Made by a program: the position numbers and the translations under genes
Shown here: in pieces, positions 1 through 9,269 of the stretch
How the letters are laid out: every line of letters starts with the position of its first letter
Position numbering within the stretch: position 1 is the stretch's first letter
Assembly: GCF_026241755.1 (NCBI RefSeq)
Contig: NZ_JAPJDA010000009.1
Span: 1-64,000 of the forward strand
DNA: 64,000 bases
Reading direction: 5' to 3'
From: Salinimicrobium profundisediminis
Lineage (GTDB): Bacteria; Bacteroidota; Bacteroidia; Flavobacteriales; Flavobacteriaceae
Notes under the pieces: generated by a model
Told to the model about the DNA's origin: nothing
The model's input: the letters and a program-made list of their open reading frames with translations, nothing else
The model's database searches: none

Positions 1-178
1 TCAAAGCGGCTGCAAATATACAACTGAATTCTAATCCCACAAGCCTCCAACAAAAATATTTTAAGGTTTTTTTGACAATTTTATAAACCCCAAAACTAAG
101 ATGCTGAAAATGACATTTTTGAAGAGAGATTTTTTCTACACTTTTTTATCCTGAAATTAAAAGTAGAGGATGTATGGT

Positions 179-1100
179 TACAAGGATGGGCATTTTTCGA
201 TGGTGCGACCCCGCCGGGGTCGTGTGGGGACGACGGCGGGGGGGGGGGGGGGTATAAACATTGGACCCCTTAGGGGTCATGGACGTTACACTACCAAGGT
301 TACTAATATGAGACCCCGGTTGGGGTCATGGCATTCCTCCACTCCTGTTATAATTATGCAATCCCTTCGGGATTGTGTGTACATGATATGTCTTATATAT
401 ATATAGTATGTAGAGCAATTACCAGCAGGAGGTGCAATTTTATGAAAGTCGGGTAGTAATGTGGCTCCTTCGGAGCCTAAAGACATACATTATAAGATAA
501 GAGGTGCCGAAAATGGCATTTTTGAGAGGTACCGTTCTGGAAGGTGCGACCCCTTCGGGGCCGGTATCATCACGGTATCCAGGTTAAAAACATATGACCC
601 CGTCGGGGTCGCGTGGTTAACGACATTGTGATACTAACATGAGCCCCATCGGATCGTTGGTTCTGATGTGTCTTATATATAATATGTGGTGCGAATCACA
701 ACAGCAAGAGGTACAATTTTGTGAAAGCCCTATAATTATATGGTTCCTTCGGAGCCTGAGATATACCTATGAGAAAAGAGGTGCCGAAAATGGCATTTTT
801 GAGAAGTGACATTCCGGAAGGTGCGACCCCATCGGGGTCGAAGGTGTGACTACCTCTTAGTTACAAACATATGACCACTTCGGGGTCGTGGGGTTGAGAG
901 CTTCAGGTGTTATAAACATGTGACCCTTCAGGGTCATGGTTTGGGACGTGTTCCTGTTATTAAAGAATGAGAACCATTGGGCTCTTCGGTTCGTGACCTG
1001 TTACGTTACAAATAGACCCGTTAGGGTCTACCCATCAGGATCCAAAGGATCCGGTATTTGTATTATTCTTCAGCAGGGGTGACCCCGAAGGGGTCAAATG
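179..1100. repeat. Array of small palindromes (REP-like) in imperfect tandem copies
   Basis: No credible gene lies in the first 1.1 kb. Instead there are about fourteen short hairpins, mostly GACCCC-N3-GGGGTC: 207-221, 264-278, 312-327, 548-560, 596-610, 825-839, 873-887, 922-935 and 1081-1095. Others keep pairing with changed bases: 360-374 (AATCCC/GGGATT), 463-477 and 742-756 (GGCTCC- or GGTTCC-type stems), 1013-1030 and 1038-1052. They sit in larger imperfect tandem units: the segment starting gaggtgccgaaaatggc recurs at 501 and 778, a 277-bp period, and a related unit starts near 185. Changed but still paired stems suggest selection on structure. No REP-associated transposase gene is visible in the window. 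Small open frames here are chance. Confidence 0.75.
238..252 (+). repeat. Poly-G tract of 15
   Basis: An uninterrupted run of 15 G residues inside the hairpin array. Such tracts slip during replication and are also prone to sequencing error, so the length is uncertain. No gene is close enough for it to be an obvious phase-variation switch. Confidence 0.7.
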
Positions 1101-1214
1101 TTTATAGCTGATAAACGAAATATCCATCCGAATTACATTAATAGGAATCAAAACAATCCAATCCAATCCGATTTCATATAACATGAATCGAAAACAAACA
1201 TCCCAATCCATAAC

Positions 1215-1350
1215 ATTATTATTAATCGAAGACGTGTACCCGCGTTAGGGATAGCAGCGGAAATCCTTTTTGCAAGGCACGAGCAAAAAGATTGGAGCGG
1301 ATAGCCCGACCCGCATGAGCGGTAGCGAAGGTGGGGAACGCCCAAATGAT
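1215..1350 (-). ncRNA. Candidate structured element downstream of the DUF4294 gene
   Basis: The stretch between the hairpin array and the DUF4294 stop codon is GC-richer than its surroundings and full of paired segments. A CTTTTTGC/GCAAAAAG stem is flanked by the related blocks GGGATAGCAGCGG and GAGCGGATAGCCCG. I recall very similar sequence (GGGCGT...GGGTCGGGCTATCCGCT on the minus strand) in many flavobacterial intergenic regions, but I cannot name a family. It may be the 3' end or terminator region of the minus-strand transcript. Orientation and extent are approximate, and an overlapping 113-codon open frame is not convincing. Confidence 0.35.
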
Positions 1351-1358
1351 TAAAATTA

Positions 1359-2084
1359 TCAGGATTTGCGGTCTCCTTTTGCAGCAGGGGAAGACCATTT
1401 ATCTGTAAGTTCGAGGAAATTATAGTCGAGCGCAGAGGGTTGTCTTTCCAGCTGTCTCCCCTGAAAAGCCCTTTGTAAAATATCTTCAATATAATAGTCT
1501 TCCTGATTTTTTGCTGGATCGAATTCTTCTTTCAGCGAAATATCAAAGAAACTGGCCGTGGTGTTATACCAAAAAGCCCTCCAGCCACTCTTGAGATCTT
1601 TTACAAGATCAAAAGCCGTAATCCCGGTTTGCCTGTGAATCAATTTTACAAGGATCTGCCCCTCGGTGCGGGTCAATTTCTTTAATTCGGCCGAGAATTG
1701 ATTTTCAATATAATTCTGGACTATTTTTGTGTAGCGTTTTTGATCCCTCCTGGATTTTATTTGATCAAGCCTGCTATTGAGCTCTACCAACCGTTCTGAA
1801 GCCAGTTTGGCATAAGGGTAAACTTTTATCGTCTTGCGGCGAAGAATAAGATATTTACGCCTTTCAAGATCATTATCAAACTTAAGCCGGCTCAAAATAA
1901 GTACCTCGCCCAGGTCTATATGTGAGCGTGCAATGGTATCTCCCTCAATGATGTAATATTCATATTCCACACTGTCCTGCACGGGCTCTTTAACCTGAGC
2001 AAATGCAGCGGCCGGGATCAAACACAGAAAAATGAATAAAATCTGCTTCAAAATATTCGTTTTCAACATGGGAGCTAAAATCAT
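1359..2084 (-). CDS. DUF4294 family exported protein
   Basis: 241 residues of the DUF4294 type, a family I know mainly from Bacteroidota with no established function. The N-terminus has a signal peptide (hydrophobic segment near residues 12-29 ending at AFA-Q). The rest is soluble and charged, with a likely helical region around residues 85-150. A second in-frame ATG at residue 6 (about 2069) would give a tidier signal peptide. The protein should be periplasmic. It is divergent from the M42 peptidase gene, so the short gap at 2085-2154 must hold both promoters. Confidence 0.75.
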   Translation of the reverse strand: MILAPMLKTNILKQILFIFLCLIPAAAFAQVKEPVQDSVEYEYYIIEGDTIARSHIDLGEVLILSRLKFDNDLERRKYLILRRKTIKVYPYAKLASERLVELNSRLDQIKSRRDQKRYTKIVQNYIENQFSAELKKLTRTEGQILVKLIHRQTGITAFDLVKDLKSGWRAFWYNTTASFFDISLKEEFDPAKNQEDYYIEDILQRAFQGRQLERQPSALDYNFLELTDKWSSPAAKGDRKS

Positions 2085-2154
2085 TCCAAAATTACATTAT
2101 CTATAAATTGTCAGCTCTTCAAATCTTCCTAAATTCGTGCAAAAGAATAAAATA

Positions 2155-3243
2155 ATGAGTCAGGAAAAAATTCTTACTGAAAAGTCGATAGATTTCTTAG
2201 AAAAATATTTGAATAACGCAGCGCCTACAGGCTACGAATGGGAAGGCCAAAAGCTGTGGATGAATTACATAGAACCTTATGTTGATGAGTTCATTACAGA
2301 TACTTACGGTACCGCTGTAGGAGTGATAAACCCAAAAGCAAAATATAAGGTAGTAATAGAAGGTCACGCCGATGAGATCTCGTGGTATGTTAATTACATT
2401 ACCGATGATGGTTTGATCTACGTAATTCGCAATGGCGGTAGTGATCATCAAATCGCCGCTTCCAAAAGGGTAAACATTCACACCAAAAATGGTGTTGTAA
2501 AAGGGGTTTTTGGATGGCCTGCAATTCACACCCGCGATAAGGAGAAGGAACAGGCTCCAAAACTTGACAATATTTCTATAGACGTTGGCTGCTCTTCTAA
2601 AGAGGAAGTTGAAGCCCTGGGCGTACACGTGGGCTGTGTGATCACCTATCCCGATGAGTTCTTTATTCTGAACAAAGACAAATTCGTGAGCAGGGCTTTA
2701 GATAATCGCATTGGAGGTTTTATGATTGCTGAAGTTGCGCGCCTGCTGAAGGAGAATAAGAAGAAATTACCTTTCGGACTTTACATTACAAACTCGGTAC
2801 AGGAAGAAATTGGCCTAAGAGGTGCCGAAATGATCACCCAGCGCATTAAACCAAATGTTGCCATAGTGACCGATGTTACTCACGACACCACTACTCCAAT
2901 GATCGAGAAAAAAACCAACGGCCTTACCAAAATTGGAGATGGCCCGGTAATCTCGTATGCACCGGCCGTTCAAAACAAACTTCGCAATCTTCTTATCCAA
3001 ACTGCTGAAGACAAACAGATCCCTTTCCAACGTATGGCTTCTTCAAGAATGACAGGGACAGATACTGATGCATTTGCCTACAGCAACGGCGGTGTGGCAT
3101 CGGCTTTGATCTCCCTTCCCCTACGCTACATGCACACCACGGTTGAAATGGTGCACCGCGATGATGTTGAAAACGTGATTAAATTGATCTATGAAAGTTT
3201 ATTGCAACTAAAGGATGGGGATACCTTTAGCTACTTTGAATAA
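2155..3243 (+). CDS. M42 family metallopeptidase (glutamyl aminopeptidase/endoglucanase-like)
   Basis: A cytoplasmic di-metal aminopeptidase of the M42 family, which removes N-terminal residues from peptides. Expected metal and catalytic positions are visible: EGHADEIS near residue 70, SRALDNRIGG (bridging Asp) near 183, VQEEIG (catalytic/ligand Glu pair) near 217, a VTDVTHD segment near 240, and a C-terminal MHTTVEMVH histidine segment. The frame can be opened at a GTG six codons earlier, but the ATG at 2155 gives the usual N-terminus. Length (362 aa) is normal. A clear terminator follows. Confidence 0.9.
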   Translation: MSQEKILTEKSIDFLEKYLNNAAPTGYEWEGQKLWMNYIEPYVDEFITDTYGTAVGVINPKAKYKVVIEGHADEISWYVNYITDDGLIYVIRNGGSDHQIAASKRVNIHTKNGVVKGVFGWPAIHTRDKEKEQAPKLDNISIDVGCSSKEEVEALGVHVGCVITYPDEFFILNKDKFVSRALDNRIGGFMIAEVARLLKENKKKLPFGLYITNSVQEEIGLRGAEMITQRIKPNVAIVTDVTHDTTTPMIEKKTNGLTKIGDGPVISYAPAVQNKLRNLLIQTAEDKQIPFQRMASSRMTGTDTDAFAYSNGGVASALISLPLRYMHTTVEMVHRDDVENVIKLIYESLLQLKDGDTFSYFE

Positions 3244-3268
3244 ATAGCATCCAAAAATGCCATTTTTG

Positions 3269-3298
3269 AGCCTCCTTTTTTTAGGAGGCTTTATTTTT
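3269..3298 (+). terminator. Rho-independent terminator after the M42 gene
   Basis: A stem AGCCTCC/GGAGGCT (3269-3275 and 3284-3290) with a T-rich loop is followed by TTTATTTTTT. It comes directly after one copy of the AAAAATGNCATTTTT palindrome (3253-3267). Confidence 0.8.
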
Positions 3299-3366
3299 TC
3301 TGAAGTTTTCACATTTCTTTACATAGAAGAGATATCGATGAAAACTATATTTAGGAAAAAAAATTC

Positions 3367-4461
3367 ATGGTGCTTTCTTCAGATGAAGTAAATTCACTCA
3401 TCTCCAACCCCGATCTTGCTGCCGAAAAAGCCAACCTTCAGTATATTTCTGAAGAAGAGCTGTGCATAGAACGCCGAAAAAGGGGTAAAGGATATCAATA
3501 CCTGCACGAGGGAGAGCCGGTGAAAGATGAAAAGGCCCTGGCAAGGATCAAAAAACTGGTAATCCCACCCGCGTGGGAAAAAGTGCGAATCTGCCCCCAC
3601 TCCAACGGGCACTTACAGGTTGTGGGGCTGGATGCCAAGCAACGAAAGCAGTACATGTACCACCCCGACTGGACGAAACTCAGAAATCTTACGAAGTTTT
3701 ACAAAATGATCTCCTTCGGAAAAGTTTTACCTAAAATTCGGGCGCAGGTAGACCAGGATCTGGATAAAAAGGGAATGCCGCAGGAGAAAGTGCTGGCCCT
3801 GATTATAAGGCTCATGGAGGAAACGCATATTCGCATTGGAAATGAGACTTACGCCAAACAAAATAAATCTTACGGACTTTCCACACTTAGAAGTCGGCAT
3901 GTAAAGATCTCAAAAGGGGAAATGAAATTCAATTTTTTTGGGAAACGCGGAATTGAAAATACCGTTTCTATCCGCGATAAGAAGCTCATTAAGCTGGTGA
4001 ACCAATGTGAGGAAATTCCCGGGTGGGAGGTCTTCAAATACATTGGGGAAGACGGAAAAAAGCACAGCATTGATAGCGGGATGGTCAACGAGTACATACA
4101 GGATTTGAGCGGCGCACTTTTTTCGGCTAAAGATTTCAGGACCTGGAGCGCAACCAAGATATTTTTTGAGAAACTTCGGGAAATAGGTTTTACTGAAGAA
4201 GAAAAGCAGAATAAAAAGAACATTCTTGAAGCTTATGATGCCGCCGCCGAAGCTTTGAACAACACGCGTAGTGTATGCCGCAGTTATTACGTACACCCAC
4301 ACGTGGTCAAGCTTTATGAAACCGGGGATATTGTTACTTATTTCAAAAAGGTGGAAAGAAAACGCACTTACAAACCTAATCTTTCACAGACTGAAGAAGT
4401 ACTTCTTGAATTACTCAAGGATTTTGAAATAGAACTGGAAGAAAAAGAAGCTATATCTTAA
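3367..4461 (+). CDS. DNA topoisomerase IB (poxvirus-type)
   Basis: A type IB topoisomerase, which relaxes supercoils through a 3'-phosphotyrosyl intermediate without ATP. The family signatures are present: ETHIRIGNETYA and SYGLSTLRSRHV in the catalytic core (Arg residues), KDFRTWSATK, and the C-terminal NNTRSVCRSYYVHPHVV carrying the catalytic tyrosine near residue 307. 364 residues matches bacterial TopIB proteins. A TATATTTA box lies about 20 bp upstream of the ATG and may be the promoter -7 element. Confidence 0.92.
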   Translation: MVLSSDEVNSLISNPDLAAEKANLQYISEEELCIERRKRGKGYQYLHEGEPVKDEKALARIKKLVIPPAWEKVRICPHSNGHLQVVGLDAKQRKQYMYHPDWTKLRNLTKFYKMISFGKVLPKIRAQVDQDLDKKGMPQEKVLALIIRLMEETHIRIGNETYAKQNKSYGLSTLRSRHVKISKGEMKFNFFGKRGIENTVSIRDKKLIKLVNQCEEIPGWEVFKYIGEDGKKHSIDSGMVNEYIQDLSGALFSAKDFRTWSATKIFFEKLREIGFTEEEKQNKKNILEAYDAAAEALNNTRSVCRSYYVHPHVVKLYETGDIVTYFKKVERKRTYKPNLSQTEEVLLELLKDFEIELEEKEAIS

Positions 4462-4561
4462 TTTGCCTTTCATTTTCTGCTAAAAAAAATCCTTCTGAAA
4501 TTTCTTAAAAAAGGCTTCAGCATAGAATATTCCAACTATTTCTTTTGCCTAAATTAGCTGT

Positions 4562-6481
4562 ATGAAAAACACCATAGCAGCCAGGATAGCCGATTTTCTG
4601 AAGAATTTTCCGCCGTTTGACCTGCTTCAGCAAGAACAACTTTACACCCTTGCCAGCGAAGTGAAAGTGGTTTATGTTGAAAAAGGAAGAAGCATTTTTA
4701 AAGCCGGAGAAGAACAGCATCAGTACTTTTACGTGGTCAATAAGGGAGCGGTTTCAGTATTAAAGCCCCAAAATGACATTTTTGAGACCATAGATAAATG
4801 TGATGAAGGCGACATTTTTGGGTTGCGGCCATTGTTTGCGAAAGAAAATTACCTGCTGGAAACCCTGGCCGTCGAAGAGTCTATATTGTATGGAATTCCT
4901 ATTGATATCTTTAAACCCATTGCAGAAAATCATCCGAGGGTAAGAGAATTTTTATTGCAGAGTTTTGCTTCAAATACCCGAAACCCTTATGCTTCGGGAG
5001 ACAAAGGAAAACTTCTCACCTCAACTCCCCCCGTAGTTGCAGCGCAAAATCTTTTTGAACTACAACCGGCACCCATTACCCGTAAAGTAATTACCATTTC
5101 TCCTGCCACCACTGTTCAAAAAGCAGCACAGAAAATGAAATCCAGAATGGTAGGTTCTCTTGTTGTTGTAGAAGACAATATTCCTGTGGGTATAGTTACT
5201 GATGAAAATTTTAGAGACCTTGTTGCTAATGGAATGGCTCTTGAAGCAGTTCCTGTTTCAGAAATCATGAGTTCTCCTGTGATTTGTTATTCAAAAGGCA
5301 TTACTATTTCGCAGGCGCAACTCACTATGATGAAACACGGGATTGACCATATTTGTATTACTGAAGACGGCACTCCCAATTCAGAGGTCATCGGGATACT
5401 TTCTGCTCATAACATCATGCTGTCTGAAGGGAATAACCCTTCGATACTTATGAAGGCTATTCAGCGGTCCAACAGTACCAATGAACTGAAGAAGATCCGG
5501 AATAAAATCACTTTATTACTGAGAGGTTATCTTGAAAGTAATATTCCTCTAAACCTCATCTCAAAGATCATTTTTGAGCTTAATGATGCCTCTATAAAAA
5601 GGATCGTAGAAAGATGTATTAAAAAAATGCCTGCTCCTCCCCCAGCCGAATTTGCCTGGTTGTCTTTAGGGAGCCAGGGCCGGAAAGAGCAACTGTTGCA
5701 AACCGACCAGGACAATGCCATTATTTTTGATGATGTTGCCCCCGAACATCATGCTGCCACCAAAGCTTATTTTCTTGAACTGGCAAAAAAGGTAAATAAA
5801 CGCCTGAGTATAATTGGTTATGAATATTGCCCGGTAAATACTATGGCTAAAAATGAGCAATGGTGTAAAAGTCTTTCGGAATGGAAAGAACAGGTGGCAC
5901 TATGGATCACTAACGCAGGTAATGATGAATTGCTGCTAAGTTCAATTTTCTTTGATTTTGATATCTCTTACGGAAATGTAAAATTATCTAACGCACTATC
6001 TGACCACATTTTTGAATTAACCCGCAACAACAAAAGGTTCACTTCTGCCCTGGCTGCAGTTACATTGAGAAATCCGCCGCCTCTTGGATTTTTCCGGCAA
6101 TTCGTAGTAGAACACGATGGGGAAAACAAAGACACTTTTGATATTAAAAAGAGAGCCATAACTCCCCTCACAGATGCAGGAAGGCTTTTGATCCTCTCCC
6201 ACGAGGTTAAAAATTTGAGCAATACTTCCGAAAGATTTGATAAACTGACACAACTGGAGCCATCAAACAGGGAACTTTACCTCGCCTGTTCATTTGCATC
6301 TAAAGCTCTTCTGAAATTTCGAACAAAACAAGGTATTAAAGAACGTAATAACGGCAGGTTCATCAAACTCGAAGAACTAAGTAAGGAGGAAAAAATGAAG
6401 TTAAAACGGTGCTTTAGAAGCTTAAAAGAAGTGCAGGATCTTGTAAAGATTAGATTCGAAATTTCGGGATATCATGTTTAA
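4562..6481 (+). CDS. cNMP-binding/CBS/DUF294 nucleotidyltransferase-like signalling protein
   Basis: A 639-aa cytoplasmic protein with four recognisable parts: a cyclic-nucleotide-binding fold (about 10-130), a CBS pair (about 170-300), a DUF294 putative nucleotidyltransferase domain (about 340-480, LGSQGRKEQ followed by TDQDNAI, i.e. GSxGRxE...DxD) and DUF294 C-terminal helices. The architecture suggests an enzyme gated by nucleotide ligands, but its substrate is unknown. Its end overlaps the next gene by 8 bp, so it is probably co-translated with the exonuclease. One AAAAATGACATTTTT copy lies inside the gene at about 4770-4783. Confidence 0.88.
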   Translation: MKNTIAARIADFLKNFPPFDLLQQEQLYTLASEVKVVYVEKGRSIFKAGEEQHQYFYVVNKGAVSVLKPQNDIFETIDKCDEGDIFGLRPLFAKENYLLETLAVEESILYGIPIDIFKPIAENHPRVREFLLQSFASNTRNPYASGDKGKLLTSTPPVVAAQNLFELQPAPITRKVITISPATTVQKAAQKMKSRMVGSLVVVEDNIPVGIVTDENFRDLVANGMALEAVPVSEIMSSPVICYSKGITISQAQLTMMKHGIDHICITEDGTPNSEVIGILSAHNIMLSEGNNPSILMKAIQRSNSTNELKKIRNKITLLLRGYLESNIPLNLISKIIFELNDASIKRIVERCIKKMPAPPPAEFAWLSLGSQGRKEQLLQTDQDNAIIFDDVAPEHHAATKAYFLELAKKVNKRLSIIGYEYCPVNTMAKNEQWCKSLSEWKEQVALWITNAGNDELLLSSIFFDFDISYGNVKLSNALSDHIFELTRNNKRFTSALAAVTLRNPPPLGFFRQFVVEHDGENKDTFDIKKRAITPLTDAGRLLILSHEVKNLSNTSERFDKLTQLEPSNRELYLACSFASKALLKFRTKQGIKERNNGRFIKLEELSKEEKMKLKRCFRSLKEVQDLVKIRFEISGYHV

Positions 6482-7136
6482 TTTTTTTAGAAAAGAAAGT
6501 CCAGATTACCCAGAATTCTGGAACGCTTACGAAGCGAAATTTCAGGAGGAGCTACCTGCATTTGTTTCGCAAACAACTTTTGTTGTTTTAGACACAGAGA
6601 CCACAGGATTTGATTATAAAAACGACCGAATCCTGAGTATTGGCGCTGTGAAAGTAAGGTCTAATGAATTAGATGTTTCTCAAACTTTCGAACATTATTT
6701 ACAGCAGGAAAGATTTAATCCCGAATCGGTGAAAATTCACGGTATACTTAAAGAGGAAAAAACTGAAAGCCTTACAGAAGAAGAAGCTATCCGCAAATTT
6801 TTAAAGTACATAGGGAATGCTGTCCTGGTTGCCCATCACGCGGTTTTTGATATTAAAATGATCAATTCAGCTTTGAAAAGAAGGGGATTGCCAAAATTGA
6901 AGAACCCGGTTTTGGATACAGGATATCTTTACAGAAAGACGCTGTTAAACTCCAACCTCATAGACAGGGAGAAAAATTACTCTTTGGATGAAATTGCCGA
7001 GGCTTTTATTATTGATGTTAAAGACCGGCACACAGCCATTGGCGATGCATTCATTACTGCAATAGCTTTCCTAAAGATCCTCGGAAAAATCGACAAGAAA
7101 AAGGAGATGAAATTAAAGGAACTATTAAAGCTTTAA
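6474..7136 (+). CDS. 3'-5' exonuclease, DEDDh family (DnaQ/PolC epsilon-like)
   Basis: 220 residues with the DEDDh motifs: FVVLDTETTGFD (Exo I, D and E) near residue 37, VAHHAVFDIKMI (Exo II) near 120 and RHTAIGDAFIT (Exo III, H and D) near 185. Family knowledge: 3'-5' exonuclease on DNA or RNA, not necessarily part of the replicative polymerase. It overlaps the DUF294 gene by 8 bp; the same pairing with cNMP/CBS/DUF294 proteins is common in bacteria, which hints at a shared nucleotide-signalling role. Confidence 0.88.
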   Translation: MFNFFRKESPDYPEFWNAYEAKFQEELPAFVSQTTFVVLDTETTGFDYKNDRILSIGAVKVRSNELDVSQTFEHYLQQERFNPESVKIHGILKEEKTESLTEEEAIRKFLKYIGNAVLVAHHAVFDIKMINSALKRRGLPKLKNPVLDTGYLYRKTLLNSNLIDREKNYSLDEIAEAFIIDVKDRHTAIGDAFITAIAFLKILGKIDKKKEMKLKELLKL

Positions 7137-7184
7137 TCCTAAAAATTCATCTCCCTGTAAATTAATTATTTTTTCTACGCCAAT

Positions 7185-9095
7185 TTAATCATGCTTAGCC
7201 TCGGCCAAGATTTCATCCACAATTTCGGGGTTGAGCAGCGTTGAAGTGTCTCCAAGATTATCGGTATCATTAGAGGCGATCTTCCTTAGAATCCTCCTCA
7301 TAATTTTACCGCTTCTCGTTTTTGGAAGTCCGCTTACAAACTGGATTTTTTCAGGTTTTGCAATTGGGCCCAGGGTTTGAGAAACAATATCTTTGATTTC
7401 TTTTTCCAATTCTTCCGAAGGTTCCACTTTATCGTAGAGAATAACGTAAGCATAAAGTGCATTCCCTTTAACTTCGTGTGGAAAACCTACTACCGCACTC
7501 TCTACTACGTTTTCATGTTCATCAATAGCATTTTCTGTGGCAGCAGTTCCCAGGTTGTGACCAGATACAATAACTATATCATCAACCCTTCCTGTAATTC
7601 GATAGTTACCTGTGGCATCGCGATATGCCCCGTCACCTGTAAAATATTTGTTTTCAAAAGTAGAAAAATAGACTTCTTTATAACGTTGATGGTCACCGTA
7701 AATAGTACGCGCAATAGATGGCCAGGGGAACTTAATGGCCAGCCTACCTTCAACAGGTTCGGTGGTATTGGGGATCTCCTCTCCTTCATTATCCATTAGC
7801 ACAGGCTGTACACCCGGCAGTGGCAGGGTGGCAAAAGTTGGCCTGGTAGGGGTGATCCCGGCAAGCGGTGAAATCATGATAGCGCCGGTTTCGGTTTGCC
7901 ACCACGTATCAACCACAGGGCAATTTCCTTTCCCAACATTATCATTATACCAGTGCCAGGCTTCCTCATTAATTGGTTCTCCCACACTTCCGAGGGCTTT
8001 GAGAGAAGACAGGTCATGATTCTCTACAAAACTCAGGGGTTGTTTAGCAAGTGATCTTATTGCTGTAGGAGCAGTATAAAAATGGGTGACCTTTAATTTA
8101 TCTACAATATCCCAGAACCTTCCGTAGTCGGGATAACTGGGAATTCCTTCAAACATCACGGTAGTGGCACCCGAGGCCAGCGGACCGTAAATAATATAGG
8201 AGTGACCGGTAATCCAGCCTATATCGGCAGTACACCAGTACACATCATCTTTTTCGAGCTGAAACACGTTTTGAAAGGAGTAAGTAGTACCCACAAGATA
8301 ACCTCCCACTGTATGCACCATGCCCTTAGGTTTTCCTGTTGAGCCTGAAGTATAAAGTATAAACAACATATCTTCGGCATCCATAACTTCTGGAGGGCAT
8401 TCTTTTTCGGCTTTTTGAAGTTCATCAAACCAGAACTTATCCCGCCCCTCTTTCATAGGTGTTGGTTCTACTGTACGGCGATAAACAATTACTGTTTCCA
8501 CCCCGGGAGTTTGCTCCAGGGCCTTATCACACATCTCCTTTAAATTCACCTTTTTGGAACCTCTGTAAACTTCATTTGCCGTGATGAGCATCTTACAATC
8601 TGAATCATTAATCCGCTTTGCAATGGCAGAGCTGGAAAATCCGGCAAACACAATAGAGTGAACAGCGCCAATACGGGCGCAGGCAAGCATTGCAATGGCC
8701 AGTTCGGGGATCATGGGCATATAAAGACAAACCCTGTCCCCCTTTTTGATACCATTATTCTTAAGCACATTCGCAAAATGGGAAACTTTTACAAAAAGCT
8801 GCCTATAAGTAATGTAGCGGGATTCCTCATCAGGGTCGTTAGGTTCCCAAATTATGGCAGTTTTATTTCCCAGGGTGTCCAGGTGACGGTCAAGGCAGTT
8901 TTCTGTGATATTCAACTTTCCGCCCTGAAACCATTTTACTTCTGGTTTTTTAAAATCCCACTCCAGGGTTTTATCCCACTTTTTCTGCCAGGTAAAAGTA
9001 GATGCTACTTCATCCCAAAAAGCTTCAGGATCTTTTATGCTTTTTTTGTAAGCCTTCTTATAGTCGGCAAAGGTGCGTAATTGTAGATTTTCCAT
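7185..9095 (-). CDS. acs: Acetyl-CoA synthetase (acetate--CoA ligase)
   Basis: An AMP-forming acetate-CoA ligase: acetate + ATP + CoA gives acetyl-CoA via acetyl-AMP, allowing growth on acetate. The 636-aa length is typical. Visible signatures are the adenylate-forming loop LYTSGSTGKPKGMVH (about 248-262), VDTWWQTETGA (about 395), and the C-terminal PKTRSGKIMRR with the lysine that is acetylated in homologues. It is convergent with the exonuclease gene and has its own promoter region at 9096-9269. Confidence 0.96.
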   Translation of the reverse strand: MENLQLRTFADYKKAYKKSIKDPEAFWDEVASTFTWQKKWDKTLEWDFKKPEVKWFQGGKLNITENCLDRHLDTLGNKTAIIWEPNDPDEESRYITYRQLFVKVSHFANVLKNNGIKKGDRVCLYMPMIPELAIAMLACARIGAVHSIVFAGFSSSAIAKRINDSDCKMLITANEVYRGSKKVNLKEMCDKALEQTPGVETVIVYRRTVEPTPMKEGRDKFWFDELQKAEKECPPEVMDAEDMLFILYTSGSTGKPKGMVHTVGGYLVGTTYSFQNVFQLEKDDVYWCTADIGWITGHSYIIYGPLASGATTVMFEGIPSYPDYGRFWDIVDKLKVTHFYTAPTAIRSLAKQPLSFVENHDLSSLKALGSVGEPINEEAWHWYNDNVGKGNCPVVDTWWQTETGAIMISPLAGITPTRPTFATLPLPGVQPVLMDNEGEEIPNTTEPVEGRLAIKFPWPSIARTIYGDHQRYKEVYFSTFENKYFTGDGAYRDATGNYRITGRVDDIVIVSGHNLGTAATENAIDEHENVVESAVVGFPHEVKGNALYAYVILYDKVEPSEELEKEIKDIVSQTLGPIAKPEKIQFVSGLPKTRSGKIMRRILRKIASNDTDNLGDTSTLLNPEIVDEILAEAKHD

Positions 9096-9147
9096 TTTTT
9101 AAAATTAGGAAAAGCTTCTTCAAAAACAAATAAATTTTCAGGGGGTA

Positions 9148-9168
9148 CTCAAAAATGACATTTTTGAG
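9148..9168. repeat. Example of the AAAAATGNCATTTTT odd palindrome
   Basis: This copy, between acs and the dnaJ-like gene, is perfectly self-complementary over 21 bases around one central A. Other copies lie at 107-120, 510-523, 787-800, 3253-3267, 4770-4783, 12206-12220, 17160-17173 and 18513-18527, with a variant at 15431-15445. Most are intergenic, at gene ends. Function unknown. Confidence 0.8.
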
Positions 9169-9269
9169 AGGTATTTTTCCGAAGGAATAAATATTACCCA
9201 CGTTCGTTATTTTTTCTGAAATATGTATCTTTAAAGAAGTACAGGATTTTTTAAACTTCAGAAAAACCT

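Noticed and set aside
1148-1489. 113-codon open frame on the minus strand
   Set aside because: It overlaps the structured element and the DUF4294 gene in another frame, and its composition looks like translated non-coding DNA.
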